Shown here one piece after another: positions 17,377-33,303 of a DNA stretch of 64,000 nucleotides. The translations under genes and the position numbers were made by a program. Source of the stretch: Ectopseudomonas mendocina (GTDB taxonomy: Bacteria > Pseudomonadota > Gammaproteobacteria > Pseudomonadales > Pseudomonadaceae); NCBI RefSeq assembly GCF_016008875.1, contig NZ_JADTQG010000002.1, positions 1 through 64,000 of the forward strand, in the 5' to 3' direction. The notes beneath the pieces were generated by a model, which was not told the origin of the DNA, did not search any database, and saw only the letters and a list, made by a program, of their open reading frames with translations. The stretch's first letter is position 1; every line of letters starts with the position of its first letter.

Positions 17377-18714
17377 TCAAGCACAGACTTCGGCAACAAT
17401 CTTAGCCAATTCATCGGCATAGCCGCGAACCGTGGTTTCATCGTCACCTTCGACCATCACCCGCACCAGCGGCTCGGTGCCGGACTTGCGCAGCAGCACG
17501 CGACCGCGCCCAGCCATGCTCTCGGTAACCCGCGCACAGGCGTCCTTGACCGAAGGATGCTCGAGCGGGTCGACCGCGCCGGAGAAACGCACATTGACCA
17601 GTACCTGCGGGCATTTCTTCAGGTCGCTACGCGCATCGACGAGGCTCTGGCCACGGCGCTTGAGCGCCATCAGCACCTGCAGCGCGGCAATGATCGCATC
17701 GCCGGTGGTGGTGTGCTGGAAGCACACCAGGTGCCCCGAGTTCTCACCACCCAGTTGCCAGTTGCGCGACAGCAGCTCGGCGATCACGTAACGGTCACCG
17801 ACATTGGCGCGAATGAACGGGATATTCAGATCGGCCAGTGCCAACTCCAGGCCCAGGTTGCTCATCAGCGTACCGACCACACCACCGCGCAGTCGCCCGC
17901 GCTCCTGCAGATCGCGGGCGATGATGAACAACAATTCATCGCCGTCGACCACCGCCCCATGCTGATCGACCATCAGCACACGATCCGCGTCACCGTCGAA
18001 GGCAATGCCCAGATCGGCTTGCTGCGCGACCACTTCGGCCTGCAGCGCCGCGATGTGCGTGGAGCCACAACCATCGTTGATATTGAGGCCATCGGGCTGT
18101 GCCGAGATGACCCGCACTTCCGCGCCCAGCTCACGAAATACGCTCGGCGCCACCTTGTAGGCAGCACCATGGGCGCAGTCGATGACGATCTTCAGCCCCT
18201 TGAAACTGGTACCACTGGGCACACTGCCCTTGCAGAACTCGATGTAGCGGCCAGAGGCATCGTTGATTCGCGATGCCTTGCCAATTCCAGCGGACTCGAC
18301 CACTGTCATCGGCTGATCGAGCAGCTCCTCGATCATCAACTCCACGTCATCCGGCAGCTTGGTGCCTTCACTGGAGAAGAACTTGATGCCATTGTCATCG
18401 TGCGGATTATGCGAAGCACTGATGACGATGCCCGCATCGGCCTGGAAGGTCCGCGTCAGGTAGGCGATAGCCGGCGTCGGCATCGGACCGAGCAACTGCA
18501 CGTCCGCGCCAGCAGCAGCCAAGCCGGCCTCCAGAGCGGACTCGAACATGTAGCCGGAGATTCGCGTGTCCTTGCCGATCAGGATGCGGCACTTGCCTTC
18601 CTTGCGAAACGCCATGCCCGCCGCCCAGCCGAGCTTGAGCATGAAATCGGGGGTAATGGGAAACTGACCGACCCGCCCACGAATACCGTCGGTGCCGAAG
18701 TATTTTCTAGCCAT
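17377..18714 (-). CDS. glmM: Phosphoglucosamine mutase
   Basis: 445 residues, exactly the family length. GlmM converts glucosamine-6-phosphate to glucosamine-1-phosphate for UDP-GlcNAc, peptidoglycan and LPS synthesis. The start [16 protein letters not shown] is the sugar-binding N-terminus; the phosphoserine is in [12 protein letters not shown] (about residue 101), the metal loop is DGDADR, and the C-terminal phosphate loop is [15 protein letters not shown]. The longer upstream frame lacks homology. It follows folP after a 154-base gap that shows no other gene. Confidence 0.98.
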   Translation of the reverse strand: MARKYFGTDGIRGRVGQFPITPDFMLKLGWAAGMAFRKEGKCRILIGKDTRISGYMFESALEAGLAAAGADVQLLGPMPTPAIAYLTRTFQADAGIVISASHNPHDDNGIKFFSSEGTKLPDDVELMIEELLDQPMTVVESAGIGKASRINDASGRYIEFCKGSVPSGTSFKGLKIVIDCAHGAAYKVAPSVFRELGAEVRVISAQPDGLNINDGCGSTHIAALQAEVVAQQADLGIAFDGDADRVLMVDQHGAVVDGDELLFIIARDLQERGRLRGGVVGTLMSNLGLELALADLNIPFIRANVGDRYVIAELLSRNWQLGGENSGHLVCFQHTTTGDAIIAALQVLMALKRRGQSLVDARSDLKKCPQVLVNVRFSGAVDPLEHPSVKDACARVTESMAGRGRVLLRKSGTEPLVRVMVEGDDETTVRGYADELAKIVAEVCA

Positions 18715-18868
18715 AACGCTTTCCTTGTTAGCAGGCCATGAAAAACGACCTGCGTTGCCTGGCCGTCGCAAAAAACAGCCGCCATTGTTCATTGAGAAAT
18801 CTGCAGCCGGGCATCACCCAGCTACGCCGGCCCGCCCTGATCCCCTGGCGACACCCGCGCAAAAACCA

Positions 18869-19720
18869 TTATTGCGCCGCCTCAACCGCAGCGATCATGC
18901 GCACCACGTCCACCGTTTCGGCGACATCGTGCACACGCAGAATGTGTGCGCCCTTGGTCAACGCCAGGGCGGCCAATGCCAGGCTACCGTACAGACGCCC
19001 GCCAACCTCATGCCCTAGCACCTTGCCGATCATGCTCTTGCGCGAGACACCGACCAGCAGGGGGCAGCCCAAGGCAGAGAGTTCACTCATGCGCTTGAAC
19101 AGGGTCAGATTGTGCTCCAGGGTCTTGGCAAAGCCAAAGCCCGGATCGAGCACGATCCGCTCGGCGGAAATACCAGCCGTCGCGCATGCCGTCATGCGTT
19201 CGACCAGAAAATCGCGCACCTCGCTGACGACATCCGGATACTGCGGATTATCCTGCATGTTGCCCGGCTCACCGCGCATGTGCATCAGACACACCGGCAG
19301 CCCCGTGTCGGCCGCAGCATCGAGAGCGCCATCGCGCTGCAGCGAACGCACGTCATTGATCAGCCCCGCGCCGAGTCTTGCGCTTTCGCGCATGACTGCC
19401 GGTGTCGAGGTATCCACGGAAATGATCACATCCAGCTCGCGGGCGATAGCCTCGACCATCGGCGCAACGCGCTCCAGCTCCTCTGTCGGCGAAACGCTTC
19501 GCGCGCCCGGGCGCGTGGACTCACCACCGATATCGATCAGCGCCGCACCCGCGACCACCATCTGCTCGGCATGACGCAAGGCAGCATCGCGCGCCGTGAA
19601 ACGACCACCATCGGAGAAGGAATCAGGGGTGACGTTGAGGATGCCCATCACTTGCGGACGGGAGAAATCAAGAAGCCGGCTGCCACAAGGCAGCCGGCTC
19701 GGGTGTTGCTGTCGAAGCAT
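18869..19720 (-). CDS. folP: Dihydropteroate synthase
   Basis: 283 residues, a TIM-barrel enzyme of folate synthesis that joins p-aminobenzoate to the pterin diphosphate and is the target of sulfonamides. Pterin/phosphate motifs are VMGILNVTPDSFSDGG, GGESTRPGA, and SRKSMIG near the C-terminus. The ATG at 19720 has AAGG about 10 bases upstream and lies 8 bases after the ftsH stop. The ftsH-folP-glmM order is conserved in gammaproteobacteria. Confidence 0.97.
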   Translation of the reverse strand: MLRQQHPSRLPCGSRLLDFSRPQVMGILNVTPDSFSDGGRFTARDAALRHAEQMVVAGAALIDIGGESTRPGARSVSPTEELERVAPMVEAIARELDVIISVDTSTPAVMRESARLGAGLINDVRSLQRDGALDAAADTGLPVCLMHMRGEPGNMQDNPQYPDVVSEVRDFLVERMTACATAGISAERIVLDPGFGFAKTLEHNLTLFKRMSELSALGCPLLVGVSRKSMIGKVLGHEVGGRLYGSLALAALALTKGAHILRVHDVAETVDVVRMIAAVEAAQ

Positions 19721-19728
19721 ATGGAACC

Positions 19729-21651
<1,923 letters not shown>

Positions 21652-21810
21652 TTAGCTACCCTCTGAAGCAGGCCTCGTGGCGAAGCAGGCTTCCCATGAC
21701 GACCAATGATATACCGACCTAACTTACACCAAACGCCCGCGTCCCGCAGGCACCGTCTGTAACCCTTTATGAGGTTTCTGCCACTGAGACCGACACTGCG
21801 GGCACCAGTT

Positions 21811-22437
21811 TCAACTCACCCCACGGAAACCGCGCGCCAACAGATATTGCTCACGAGAACGATCTCGTGACGACAGCGGCTTGCGCATCTGCACCTTGTC
21901 GAAAGTCTCGCGCACCTGCTTGTGGTACGCATCGAAGCCCTCGCCCTGGAAAATCTTGATCAGAAAATCGCCGCCAGGCCGCAATACTCGCCCCGCGAGA
22001 TCCAGCGCCAACTCGCACAGGTACATGGCGCGCGCCTGATCAGCGGTTCTCACCCCACTCATATTGGGGGCCATATCGGAAATAACAAGGTCCACCGGAT
22101 TTTCCCCGATGGCATCGAGCAGCTGCGCGAACACCGCATCGTCGGTAAAGTCGCCCTGAATGAAGGTAACGTCGGGAATTGTGTCCATTTCCAGAATGTC
22201 GGAGGCGATCAGGCGGCCCTTGTCACCAATCACTCGACTGGTGACCTGTGACCAGCCGCCCGGCGCAGCGCCGAGGTCGACCACGGTCATGCCGGGACGC
22301 AGAATGCGATCCTTCTCCTGGATTTCCAGCAGCTTGTAGCTGGCGCGCGAACGGTAGCCGTCCTTCTGCGCCATCTTCACGTAAGGATCGTCGAAATGTT
22401 CTTTCAGCCAACGCTGGCTGGTCTTGGAACGTGCCAC
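21811..22437 (-). CDS. rlmE: 23S rRNA (uridine 2552-2'-O)-methyltransferase
   Basis: 208 residues. RlmE (FtsJ/RrmJ) methylates the 2'-O of U2552 in 23S rRNA and is heat-shock induced in E. coli. The SAM site [13 protein letters not shown] (about 53-65) is visible, as are family residues in [20 protein letters not shown] and LIKIFQGEG. It is transcribed toward ftsH and divergent from yhbY, with a 90-base shared promoter region. Confidence 0.97.
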   Translation of the reverse strand: MARSKTSQRWLKEHFDDPYVKMAQKDGYRSRASYKLLEIQEKDRILRPGMTVVDLGAAPGGWSQVTSRVIGDKGRLIASDILEMDTIPDVTFIQGDFTDDAVFAQLLDAIGENPVDLVISDMAPNMSGVRTADQARAMYLCELALDLAGRVLRPGGDFLIKIFQGEGFDAYHKQVRETFDKVQMRKPLSSRDRSREQYLLARGFRGVS

Positions 22438-22527
22438 TGAAACCTCGAATTCAACGGGTCATGAATAACTGCGCGGGCTCGGGTAAGATAGGCGCCGTTT
22501 TCCAGACCGAATTAGGTACTAACGATT

Positions 22528-22839
22528 ATGCCGCTCACTCAAGAGCAGAAGAAACAATTCAAATCTATCGGCCACCACCTGAAACCTGTATTGATCGTGG
22601 CTGACAATGGTTTGACCGAGGGCGTGCTGGCCGAACTGGACCGCGCTCTGAACGATCACGAGCTGATCAAGGTACAGCTGCGTCTCGCCGAACGCGAGGA
22701 TCGCCAGACTGCCATCGCCGCCCTGTGCGAAGCCGGACGCGCCGAACTGGTGCAGTCGATCGGCAAGGTCGCCCTGCTCTATCGCAAGAATCCCAAGCCG
22801 AATCGCAACCTGTCCAACGTGATCCGCTACCAGGGCTGA
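22528..22839 (+). CDS. yhbY: CRM-domain RNA-binding protein YhbY
   Basis: 103 residues, a single CRM domain starting MPLTQEQKKQFKSIGHHLKP. The conserved loop is LIVADNGLTEGVLAELDRAL, and DHELIKVQLRLAERED follows. YhbY associates with pre-50S particles. It is divergent from rlmE, the usual arrangement. A REP-like palindrome follows at 22846. Confidence 0.95.
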   Translation: MPLTQEQKKQFKSIGHHLKPVLIVADNGLTEGVLAELDRALNDHELIKVQLRLAEREDRQTAIAALCEAGRAELVQSIGKVALLYRKNPKPNRNLSNVIRYQG

Positions 22840-22845
22840 GCAGGC

Positions 22846-22915
22846 GCGGGAGCGGATTTGTTCGTGTCACAGCGGGCCAGCGCCAAGTGTTGATCGCGAA
22901 TGAATTCGCTCCTGC
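22846..22915. repeat. REP-like palindrome (GGAGCGGATTT...ATTCGCTCC)
   Basis: Arms GCGGGAGCGGATTTGTTCG and CGCGAATGAATTCGCTCCTGC, the common Pseudomonas REP pattern. A second copy is at 44745-44803. It lies between the convergent yhbY and DUF4149 genes. Confidence 0.75.
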
Positions 22916-22925
22916 AGAACACCCG

Positions 22926-23366
22926 CTAGCGCCTCCCCGGTGTGCCTGGAACCGGCTGCAGCACCAGCAACAGCCCGCAGAATGCCATCACCAGATAGCT
23001 GAAGCGTAGCCAGTACTCGGCCTGCGGCCATTGGTGCAACGCGACGAAATAACTCAAGGCCATGACCGCAACGGTCAACAAGAGCTGCCCGCGCATATCC
23101 CGCCACAGACTCGAAAACCCGTCACTGCGCAGCAGCGCAACGGCCTGCAGCGCCACGCATACGGCCGTCAGGCCAACCAGCAGCGGCGCCAGGCGCTCGG
23201 CTATTTCCTGCACCAGCAGAGGTGCCAGGCCGGTCTGGCCGATGGCCGGCAGAATGGCGAAATGCAATAACCACAAGCCGCCGACCCAGAGGGTCTGGGC
23301 CAGCTGCCAACTGACGGCAGCGGCCCGCGACGGCAGGTGTGGCTTAGACGTGACGGACTTCGACAA
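22926..23366 (-). CDS. DUF4149-like membrane protein
   Basis: A small inner-membrane protein with four predicted helices: [57 protein letters not shown] and [18 protein letters not shown]. The WVGGLW and [13 protein letters not shown] patterns fit the DUF4149 family (from memory PA4754). No ATG is available at the 5' end. The TTG at 23366, overlapping the end of greA by 23 bases, is my choice; a CTG at about 23332 is the alternative. Function is unknown. It is co-directional with greA and probably co-transcribed with carA-carB-greA. Confidence 0.7.
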   Translation of the reverse strand: MSKSVTSKPHLPSRAAAVSWQLAQTLWVGGLWLLHFAILPAIGQTGLAPLLVQEIAERLAPLLVGLTAVCVALQAVALLRSDGFSSLWRDMRGQLLLTVAVMALSYFVALHQWPQAEYWLRFSYLVMAFCGLLLVLQPVPGTPGRR

Positions 23367-23816
23367 TCTCGTACTCGACCAGGCCACTGGGCGTCTGCAC
23401 GCCGACCACATCACCCTCGCTCTTGCCGACCAGGGCACGGGCGATGGGCGAACCGACGGAGATCTTGCCCTGCTTGATGTCGGCTTCGTCTTCGCCAACG
23501 ATCTGGTAGGTCACGCTCTCGTCCGTTTCGACGTTGGCGATTTCCACGGTAGTGCCGAAGATCACCTTGCCGGTGTGCTCGATACTGGTGACATCAATGA
23601 TCACCGCGTTCTGCAGGCGACCTTCGATATCACGCACACGCGCCTCGACCATGCCCTGCTCTTCACGCGCGGCGTGGTATTCGGCGTTTTCCTTGAGGTC
23701 GCCCAGCTCGCGAGCCTCGGCAATCGCCTGGCTCAGTGCGGGACGACGCACCTTGGTCAGGTGCGCCAGCTCTTCTTCCAGGGCGCGAGCGCCCTGGACG
23801 GTCATGGGGTACTTGT

Positions 23817-23820
<4 letters not shown>
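23344..23820 (-). CDS. greA: Transcription elongation factor GreA
   Basis: 158 residues, the standard length. GreA enters the RNA polymerase secondary channel and stimulates cleavage of backtracked RNA. The N-terminal coiled coil ([20 protein letters not shown]) carries the acidic tip in [16 protein letters not shown]; the C-terminal FKBP-like domain ends [10 protein letters not shown]. Its ATG overlaps the carB stop (ATGA), so it is translationally coupled to carB. Confidence 0.98.
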
Positions 23821-27038
<3,218 letters not shown>

Positions 27039-27068
27039 GGTCTTCTCGAATTCTCTGCTCGGCGGGGC

Positions 27069-28217
27069 TTAGCGGCGTTTGGCCATCTCATTGATGAAAC
27101 GGTCGAACAACGGCGCAACGTCGTGCGGGCCTGGGCTGGCCTCGGGGTGACCCTGGAAGCTGAAGGCGGCCTTGTCGGTACGCTCGATGCCCTGCAGGGT
27201 GCCATCGAACAGCGACTTGTGGATCGGGCGCAGATTGCTCGGCAGGCTGCTCTCGTCCACGGCGAAACCGTGGTTCTGGCTGGTGATCATCACCACGCCG
27301 CTGTCGAGGTCCTGTACCGGGTGGTTGGCGCCGTGGTGGCCATGGCCCATCTTCAGAGTCTTGGCGCCGGAGGCCAGGGCCAGTAGCTGGTGACCGAGGC
27401 AGATGCCGAACACCGGGATCTCGGTTTCCAGGATTTCCTGGATCGCCTTGATCGCGTAGTCGCACGGCTCGGGATCGCCAGGACCATTGGAGAGGAACAC
27501 GCCATCGGGGTTCAGCGCCAGCACTTCGCTGGCCGGGGTCTGCGCCGGCACCACGGTCAGGCGGCAGCCGCGAGCGACCAGCATGCGCAGGATGTTCAGC
27601 TTCACACCGTAGTCGTAGGCAACGACGTGGTACGGCAGATCGGCAGCGGCGATTTCCGGATGGCTGTCGTTCTCCAGATTCCACACGCTGGAACGCCACT
27701 CGTAGCGCTCGGTGCAGCTGACTTCCTTGGCCAGGTCCATGCCCTTGAGACCCGGGAAGCTGCGCGCCAGCTCCAGCGCTTTTTCTTCAGTGGCGTCGTC
27801 GCCAACCAGGATGCAGCCGTTCTGCGAGCCCTTCTCACGCAGGATGCGGGTCAGGCGACGGGTATCGATGCCGGCGATGGCGACGGTACCGTTCTCTTTC
27901 AGGTACTCGTCCAGCGGTTGCTTGTCGCGCCAGTTGCTGGAAATCAGCGGCAGGTCGCGAATGATCAGGCCGGCGGCCCAGACGCGGTTGGACTCGGCAT
28001 CTTCCGGCGTGGTGCCGGTGTTGCCGATATGCGGGTAAGTCAGGGTAACGATCTGCTGGGCATAGGATGGATCGGTAAGGATTTCCTGATAGCCGGTCAT
28101 GGCGGTGTTGAACACCACCTCTCCGATGGTCTGGCCATCGGCCCCGATGGAATCGCCGCGAAAAATGCTGCCGTCAGCAAGGGCTAAAATGGCAGGTTTG
28201 GGGGCTGGCTTAGTCAA
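27069..28217 (-). CDS. carA: Carbamoyl-phosphate synthase small subunit
   Basis: 382 residues from a TTG start at 28217. GGAGG lies about 7 bases upstream and homology begins at [16 protein letters not shown]; no ATG is suitably placed. CarA is the class I glutamine amidotransferase subunit: nucleophile Cys in [14 protein letters not shown], His/Glu in [11 protein letters not shown]. It is preceded by a 190-base leader with a 25-codon reading frame, a strong terminator-like hairpin and a 20-base palindrome, which suggests regulated expression. It is the first gene of carA-carB-greA. Confidence 0.97.
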   Translation of the reverse strand: MTKPAPKPAILALADGSIFRGDSIGADGQTIGEVVFNTAMTGYQEILTDPSYAQQIVTLTYPHIGNTGTTPEDAESNRVWAAGLIIRDLPLISSNWRDKQPLDEYLKENGTVAIAGIDTRRLTRILREKGSQNGCILVGDDATEEKALELARSFPGLKGMDLAKEVSCTERYEWRSSVWNLENDSHPEIAAADLPYHVVAYDYGVKLNILRMLVARGCRLTVVPAQTPASEVLALNPDGVFLSNGPGDPEPCDYAIKAIQEILETEIPVFGICLGHQLLALASGAKTLKMGHGHHGANHPVQDLDSGVVMITSQNHGFAVDESSLPSNLRPIHKSLFDGTLQGIERTDKAAFSFQGHPEASPGPHDVAPLFDRFINEMAKRR

Positions 28218-28234
28218 GAAGACCTCCGTCACGA

Positions 28235-28312
28235 TCAAGGCTTGAAGCAAACGCAGGTTGTAAAAAAGCGGGATGACGTGTGAAGGTCATCCCGCTTTTT
28301 TATTTGAGCCAT
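28235..28312 (-). CDS. Possible carA leader peptide
   Basis: A 25-codon frame, [20 protein letters not shown] then five more residues, ending 17 bases before the carA TTG. It reads straight through the terminator-like hairpin at 28263-28300, the geometry of translation-coupled attenuators such as pyrBI. Its own ribosome-binding site is weak, so translation is uncertain. Confidence 0.35.
   Translation of the reverse strand: MAQIKKRDDLHTSSRFFTTCVCFKP
28263..28300 (-). terminator. Terminator or attenuator between dapB and carA
   Basis: Perfect 15-base arms (AAAAAGCGGGATGAC and GTCATCCCGCTTTTT) with an 8-base loop and a T-run on the minus strand. It can end the dapB transcript or, given the overlapping leader frame, act as a carA attenuator. 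Confidence 0.85.
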
Positions 28313-28322
28313 TCTGCGTAAC

Positions 28323-28342
28323 TTTTAGTGGACACACTAAAA
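28323..28342 (-). promoter_or_regulatory. Perfect palindrome upstream of carA leader
   Basis: Arms TTTTAGTG and CACTAAAA with a 4-base centre, 11 bases upstream of the leader ATG. It could be an operator or an RNA stem that masks the leader start. It does not match the Pseudomonas ArgR pattern closely; the binding partner is unknown. Confidence 0.5.
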
Positions 28343-28407
28343 CAGGAAGCTTACAGGAAAACCCTTTTTCGGTCCACCCGATAAGACGCCTCAGTCACAC
28401 ATTCGCG

Positions 28408-29292
<885 letters not shown>

Positions 29293-29296
29293 TCAA

Positions 29297-30424
29297 TTAA
29301 ACGTCACCGAAGAAGCGCTTGACGCCTTCGAACCAGCCACTGGCCTTGGGCGAGTGGGAGTCGTCGCCCTGCAGCGACTTGCGGAACTCCTCGAGCAGCT
29401 CGCGCTGACGCTTGTTCAGGTTGACCGGCGTCTCCACCGCCACCCGGCACATCAGATCGCCCGCACCACCGCCACGTACCGGGGCCACGCCCTTGCCGCG
29501 CAGACGGAACAGCTTGCCGGTCTGGGTGCCTTCCGGAATCTTCAGCTTGACCCGACCATCCAGGGTCGGCACTTCCAGTTCGCCACCCAGCGCCGCATCG
29601 GCGAAGCTGATCGGCACTTCACAGTACAGATGCTTGCCGTCGCGCTGGAAGATCGCATGCTCACGGACGTTGACCACCACGTAAAGGTCACCGGCCGGGC
29701 CGCCATGCGCGCCGGCCTCACCTTCGCCGGACAGGCGAATGCGATCACCGGTATCGACACCTGGCGGCACCTTGACCGACAGCGTCTTGCTCTCTTCCAC
29801 CCGACCCTGACCATGGCAGCTGCCACAGGGATCGGTGATCATCTTGCCGCTGCCATGGCAGCGCGGGCAGGTCTGCTGCACGGAGAAGAAGCCCTGCTGC
29901 ATGCGCACCTGACCGATACCACCGCAGGTAGTACAGGTGACCGGGCTGGTGCCCTTCTTGGCGCCACTGCCATCGCAGGTCTTGCAGCCGACCAGAGTCG
30001 GCACGCGAATGGTCACGGTAGTGCCACGCACCGCCTCTTCCAGGTCCAGCTCAAGGGTGTAGCGCAGGTCGCTGCCACGCTGGGCACCGCCGCGCGAACC
30101 GCCACGGCCGCCGCCGAAGAAGTCGCTGAACACGTCACCGAAGATGTCCGAGAAGTTGGCGCCACCGAAACCGGCACCGCCGCCGCCACCCATCTGCGGG
30201 TCGACCCCGGCATGGCCGTACTGGTCGTAGGCCGAACGCTTGCTGGCGTCGGAGAGCACTTCGTAGGCCTCGTTGGCCTCCTTGAATTTCTCCTCGGCGT
30301 CTTTGTCGTCCGGGTTGCGATCCGGATGGTATTTCATCGCCAGGCGCCGATAGGCCTTCTTCAGGTCGGCCTCGCTGGCGCCGCGCTCGACCCCCAGGAT
30401 CTCGTAATAATCACGTTTTGCCAT
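29297..30424 (-). CDS. dnaJ: Chaperone protein DnaJ
   Basis: 375 residues, the Hsp40 co-chaperone of DnaK. The J domain has HPD at residues 33-35 ([15 protein letters not shown]), then a Gly/Phe-rich linker (about 75-125). Four zinc-binding CxxCxGxG repeats follow ([36 protein letters not shown]), then substrate-binding beta domains. It follows dnaK after a 135-base gap with no distinct sigma-32 site found, so it probably depends on the dnaK promoter. Confidence 0.98.
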   Translation of the reverse strand: MAKRDYYEILGVERGASEADLKKAYRRLAMKYHPDRNPDDKDAEEKFKEANEAYEVLSDASKRSAYDQYGHAGVDPQMGGGGGAGFGGANFSDIFGDVFSDFFGGGRGGSRGGAQRGSDLRYTLELDLEEAVRGTTVTIRVPTLVGCKTCDGSGAKKGTSPVTCTTCGGIGQVRMQQGFFSVQQTCPRCHGSGKMITDPCGSCHGQGRVEESKTLSVKVPPGVDTGDRIRLSGEGEAGAHGGPAGDLYVVVNVREHAIFQRDGKHLYCEVPISFADAALGGELEVPTLDGRVKLKIPEGTQTGKLFRLRGKGVAPVRGGGAGDLMCRVAVETPVNLNKRQRELLEEFRKSLQGDDSHSPKASGWFEGVKRFFGDV

Positions 30425-30559
30425 AGTTGTGCTGCACTCTCAGATTCGTGAGCTCCAGATACGCCGACGCGGGAGAAGGCTCCCGCGCGGCGAATCCTGC
30501 CCGTCGCGAGCGACGGTGGAGCAAAAAGCAGAGGCGGCCCGCTGAGCAGGCCGCATCCC

Positions 30560-32476
30560 TTACTTGTTCTCCTTGACCTCTTCGAACTCAGCGTCGACCA
30601 CGTCGTCACCGGCATCCTTGGCGTCGCCAGCGTCAGCCTGCGCGGCACCACCTTGCGGCTGTTCGGCGTACATCTTCTGCGCCAGCGGCGTGGTGGCCTC
30701 GGACAGTGCGTTCATCTTGGCTTCGATGGCCGCCTTGTCGTCGCCCTTCACGGCTACTTCCAGCTCGCCAATGGCCTTCTCGATGGTCGCCTTCTCGTCG
30801 TCGGTGGCCTTGTCGCCCGCTTCGGTAAGCATCTTGCGGGTGGCGTGCACCAGCTGATCGCCCTGGTTACGGGCAGTGGCCAGCTCTTCGAACTTGCGGT
30901 CTTCCTCGGCGTTGGCCTCGGCGTCACGCACCATCTGCTCGATCTCTTCCTCGGACAGACCGGAGTTGGCCTTGATCACGATGGACTGCTGCTTGCCGGT
31001 GGCCTTGTCCTTGGCGGACACGTGCAGGATGCCGTTGGCATCGATATCGAAGGTCACTTCGATCTGCGGCACGCCACGCGGAGCCGGCGGAATCTCAGCC
31101 AGGTCGAACTTGCCCAGCGACTTGTTCTGCGCAGCCTGCTTACGCTCACCCTGCAGCACGTGAATGGTCACGGCGTTCTGGTTGTCGTCGGCGGTGGAGA
31201 ACACCTGCGACTTCTTGGTCGGGATGGTGGTGTTCTTCTCGATCAGCGCAGTCATCACGCCGCCCATGGTTTCGATACCCAGGGTCAGCGGGGAGACGTC
31301 CAGCAGCAGAACGTCCTTGACGTCACCAGCCAGAACCGCGCCCTGAATGGCGGCGCCCATGGCCACGGCTTCGTCCGGGTTGACGTCCTTACGCGGCTCC
31401 TTGCCGAAGAACTCGGCAACGGTCTTCTGCACCTGCGGCATACGGGTCTGGCCGCCGACCAGGATCACGTCGTCGATCTTGCTGACGTCGATACCGGCGT
31501 CCTTCAGCGCAGTGCGGCACGGCTCGATGGTGCGCTGCACCAGGTCTTCCACCAGCGATTCGAGCTTGGAACGGGAGATCTTCACGTTCAGGTGCTTCGG
31601 ACCGGTGGCATCTGCAGTGATGTACGGCAGGTTGACGTCGGTCTGCTGGCTCGAGGACAGCTCGATCTTGGCCTTCTCGGCTGCTTCCTTCAGGCGCTGC
31701 ATGGCCAGCGGGTCGCCCTTGAGGTTCATGCCGGTTTCTTTCTTGAATTCGTCGACGAGGTAATCGATCAGGCGAATGTCGAAATCCTCACCACCGAGGA
31801 AGGTGTCACCGTTGGTAGCCAGTACTTCGAACTGGTGCTCGCCATCAACTTCGGCGATCTCGATCACCGACACGTCGAAGGTACCGCCACCCAGGTCATA
31901 AACGATCACGGTGTGGTCGCCCTTGGCCTTGTCCATGCCATAGGCCAGCGCAGCCGCGGTCGGCTCGTTGATGATGCGTTTGACGTCCAGACCGGCGATA
32001 CGGCCGGCGTCCTTGGTGGCCTGACGCTGGCTGTCGTTGAAGTAGGCCGGAACGGTGATCACCGCTTCGGTCACAGGCTCGCCCAGGTAGTCCTCGGCGG
32101 TCTTCTTCATCTTCTTCAGCACTTCGGCGCTGATCTGCGGCGGCGCCATTTTCTGGCCGTTCACTTCGACCCAGGCGTCATTGTTGTCCGCCTTGACGAT
32201 CTTGTACGGAACCATCTGGATGTCTTTCTGCACGACATCCTCGTCGAAACGACGACCGATCAGACGCTTCACCGCGTATAGGGTGTTGTGCGGGTTGGTG
32301 ACCGCCTGACGCTTGGCCGACTGGCCAACAAGGATTTCACCGTCGCCCGCGTAGGCGATGATGGACGGCGTGGTGCGAGCGCCTTCGGCGTTCTCCAGCA
32401 CCTTGACGTTGCCGTTTTCCAGAATGGAGACGCAGGAATTGGTGGTCCCCAGGTCGATACCGATGATTTTACCCAT
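30560..32476 (-). CDS. dnaK: Molecular chaperone DnaK (Hsp70)
   Basis: 638 residues. The ATPase domain starts [20 protein letters not shown] and has [16 protein letters not shown] and [11 protein letters not shown]; the linker [15 protein letters not shown] leads into the substrate-binding domain, and the tail ends EFEEVKENK. DnaK works with DnaJ and GrpE, both encoded here. A consensus sigma-32 promoter (32552-32580) lies in the gap after grpE. Confidence 0.99.
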   Translation of the reverse strand: MGKIIGIDLGTTNSCVSILENGNVKVLENAEGARTTPSIIAYAGDGEILVGQSAKRQAVTNPHNTLYAVKRLIGRRFDEDVVQKDIQMVPYKIVKADNNDAWVEVNGQKMAPPQISAEVLKKMKKTAEDYLGEPVTEAVITVPAYFNDSQRQATKDAGRIAGLDVKRIINEPTAAALAYGMDKAKGDHTVIVYDLGGGTFDVSVIEIAEVDGEHQFEVLATNGDTFLGGEDFDIRLIDYLVDEFKKETGMNLKGDPLAMQRLKEAAEKAKIELSSSQQTDVNLPYITADATGPKHLNVKISRSKLESLVEDLVQRTIEPCRTALKDAGIDVSKIDDVILVGGQTRMPQVQKTVAEFFGKEPRKDVNPDEAVAMGAAIQGAVLAGDVKDVLLLDVSPLTLGIETMGGVMTALIEKNTTIPTKKSQVFSTADDNQNAVTIHVLQGERKQAAQNKSLGKFDLAEIPPAPRGVPQIEVTFDIDANGILHVSAKDKATGKQQSIVIKANSGLSEEEIEQMVRDAEANAEEDRKFEELATARNQGDQLVHATRKMLTEAGDKATDDEKATIEKAIGELEVAVKGDDKAAIEAKMNALSEATTPLAQKMYAEQPQGGAAQADAGDAKDAGDDVVDAEFEEVKENK

Positions 32477-32551
32477 GAAAATTCTCCCGAAACTTTGATT
32501 TATCCGTCGCCTCGTTTCACAGGCGCCGGCAGCACTAAAACGCTTGACTCA

Positions 32552-32580
32552 AAAATGGGGTCGCCCCCGGAAATTTCAAG
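32552..32580 (-). promoter_or_regulatory. Sigma-32 heat-shock promoter of dnaK
   Basis: Minus strand: CTTGAAA (-35, overlapping the grpE stop codon), 13-base spacer, CCCCATTTT (-10). This is a near-perfect RpoH consensus, 75 bases before the dnaK start. Confidence 0.88.
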
Positions 32581-33145
32581 CCTGCTCGTCGATGGACGGC
32601 GGCGGTGTGGTCGGCGCCTTGCTGACCACGACCATGGCCGGGCGCAGCAAGCGACCGTTGAGCAGATAACCCTTCTGGAACACCTTGAGCACCGAGTTCG
32701 GCTCGACGTTGGTGCTCTCTTCCATCGCCATGGCTTGGTGATGCTCGGGGTTGAACGGCTCACCATGCGGCTCGATCGCTTCCAGCTGATGACGCGCCAG
32801 GGTGTCGAGGAACAGCTTGAGGGTCAGTTGCATGCCCTCACGCACGCCCTTGATGGCTTCGTCGTCCGGGCTGGACAGCTCCAGGCCACGCTCCAGGCTG
32901 TCGACCACCGGCAGCAGGTCGTTGGCAAACTTCTCCAGGGCGAACTTGTGCGCCTTCTCCACATCCTGCTCGGCGCGACGGCGCACATTCTGCAGCTCGG
33001 CCGCTACGCGCAACGACTGATCCTGCGCCGCAGCCAGCTGCTCTTCCAGGGCCTGTACGCGAGCCGCCAGGTCGTCGCTCGACGCGGCGTTCTCGGCCGC
33101 CTGAGTCTCGGGGTTCTGCGTATCCAGGTTCTGTTCGTCAGCCAT
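32576..33145 (-). CDS. grpE: Nucleotide exchange factor GrpE
   Basis: 189 residues. GrpE releases ADP from DnaK. An acidic N-terminal tail ([15 protein letters not shown]) and a long coiled coil (about 30-85) precede the beta domain with [16 protein letters not shown], and [12 protein letters not shown]. The ATG at 33145 has GAGGAGA about 7 bases upstream; the longer frame to 33265 is not supported. It is first in grpE-dnaK-dnaJ and has a sigma-32 promoter at 33199-33227. Confidence 0.97.
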   Translation of the reverse strand: MADEQNLDTQNPETQAAENAASSDDLAARVQALEEQLAAAQDQSLRVAAELQNVRRRAEQDVEKAHKFALEKFANDLLPVVDSLERGLELSSPDDEAIKGVREGMQLTLKLFLDTLARHQLEAIEPHGEPFNPEHHQAMAMEESTNVEPNSVLKVFQKGYLLNGRLLRPAMVVVSKAPTTPPPSIDEQA

Positions 33146-33198
33146 GCCTATCTCCTCTCGAATGAATCGGCGCGAGTCCGGCTCGCGCTCCTGCCGCC

Positions 33199-33227
33199 TA
33201 TATGGAGCCAATTCCACAGCTTTCAAG
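33199..33227 (-). promoter_or_regulatory. Sigma-32 heat-shock promoter of grpE
   Basis: Minus strand: CTTGAAA, 13-base spacer, CTCCATATA, about 54 bases before the grpE start. It matches the RpoH consensus and has the same spacer as the dnaK and clpB promoters in this window. Confidence 0.82.
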
Positions 33228-33264
33228 GGGCGATAGACGAGGATTGCCAGGAAAAGAAAAAACA

Positions 33265-33280
33265 CTGTATAAATAACCAG
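33265..33280 (+). promoter_or_regulatory. LexA (SOS) box of recN
   Basis: CTGTATAAATAACCAG, matching CTGT-N8-ACAG with one mismatch, 23 bases before the recN start. recN is a classical SOS gene. Confidence 0.8.
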
Positions 33281-33303
33281 ACATCAACTCGGGAGCGTTC
33301 GCC

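Noticed and set aside
27069..28217. A skipped or untranslated segment near the carA start (KPAPKPA)
   Set aside because: I recall an early claim of this kind for pseudomonads that was later withdrawn; the frame here is continuous and needs no such event.
30653..32281. A 542-codon plus-strand frame opposite dnaK
   Set aside because: Shadow of dnaK, no independent signals.
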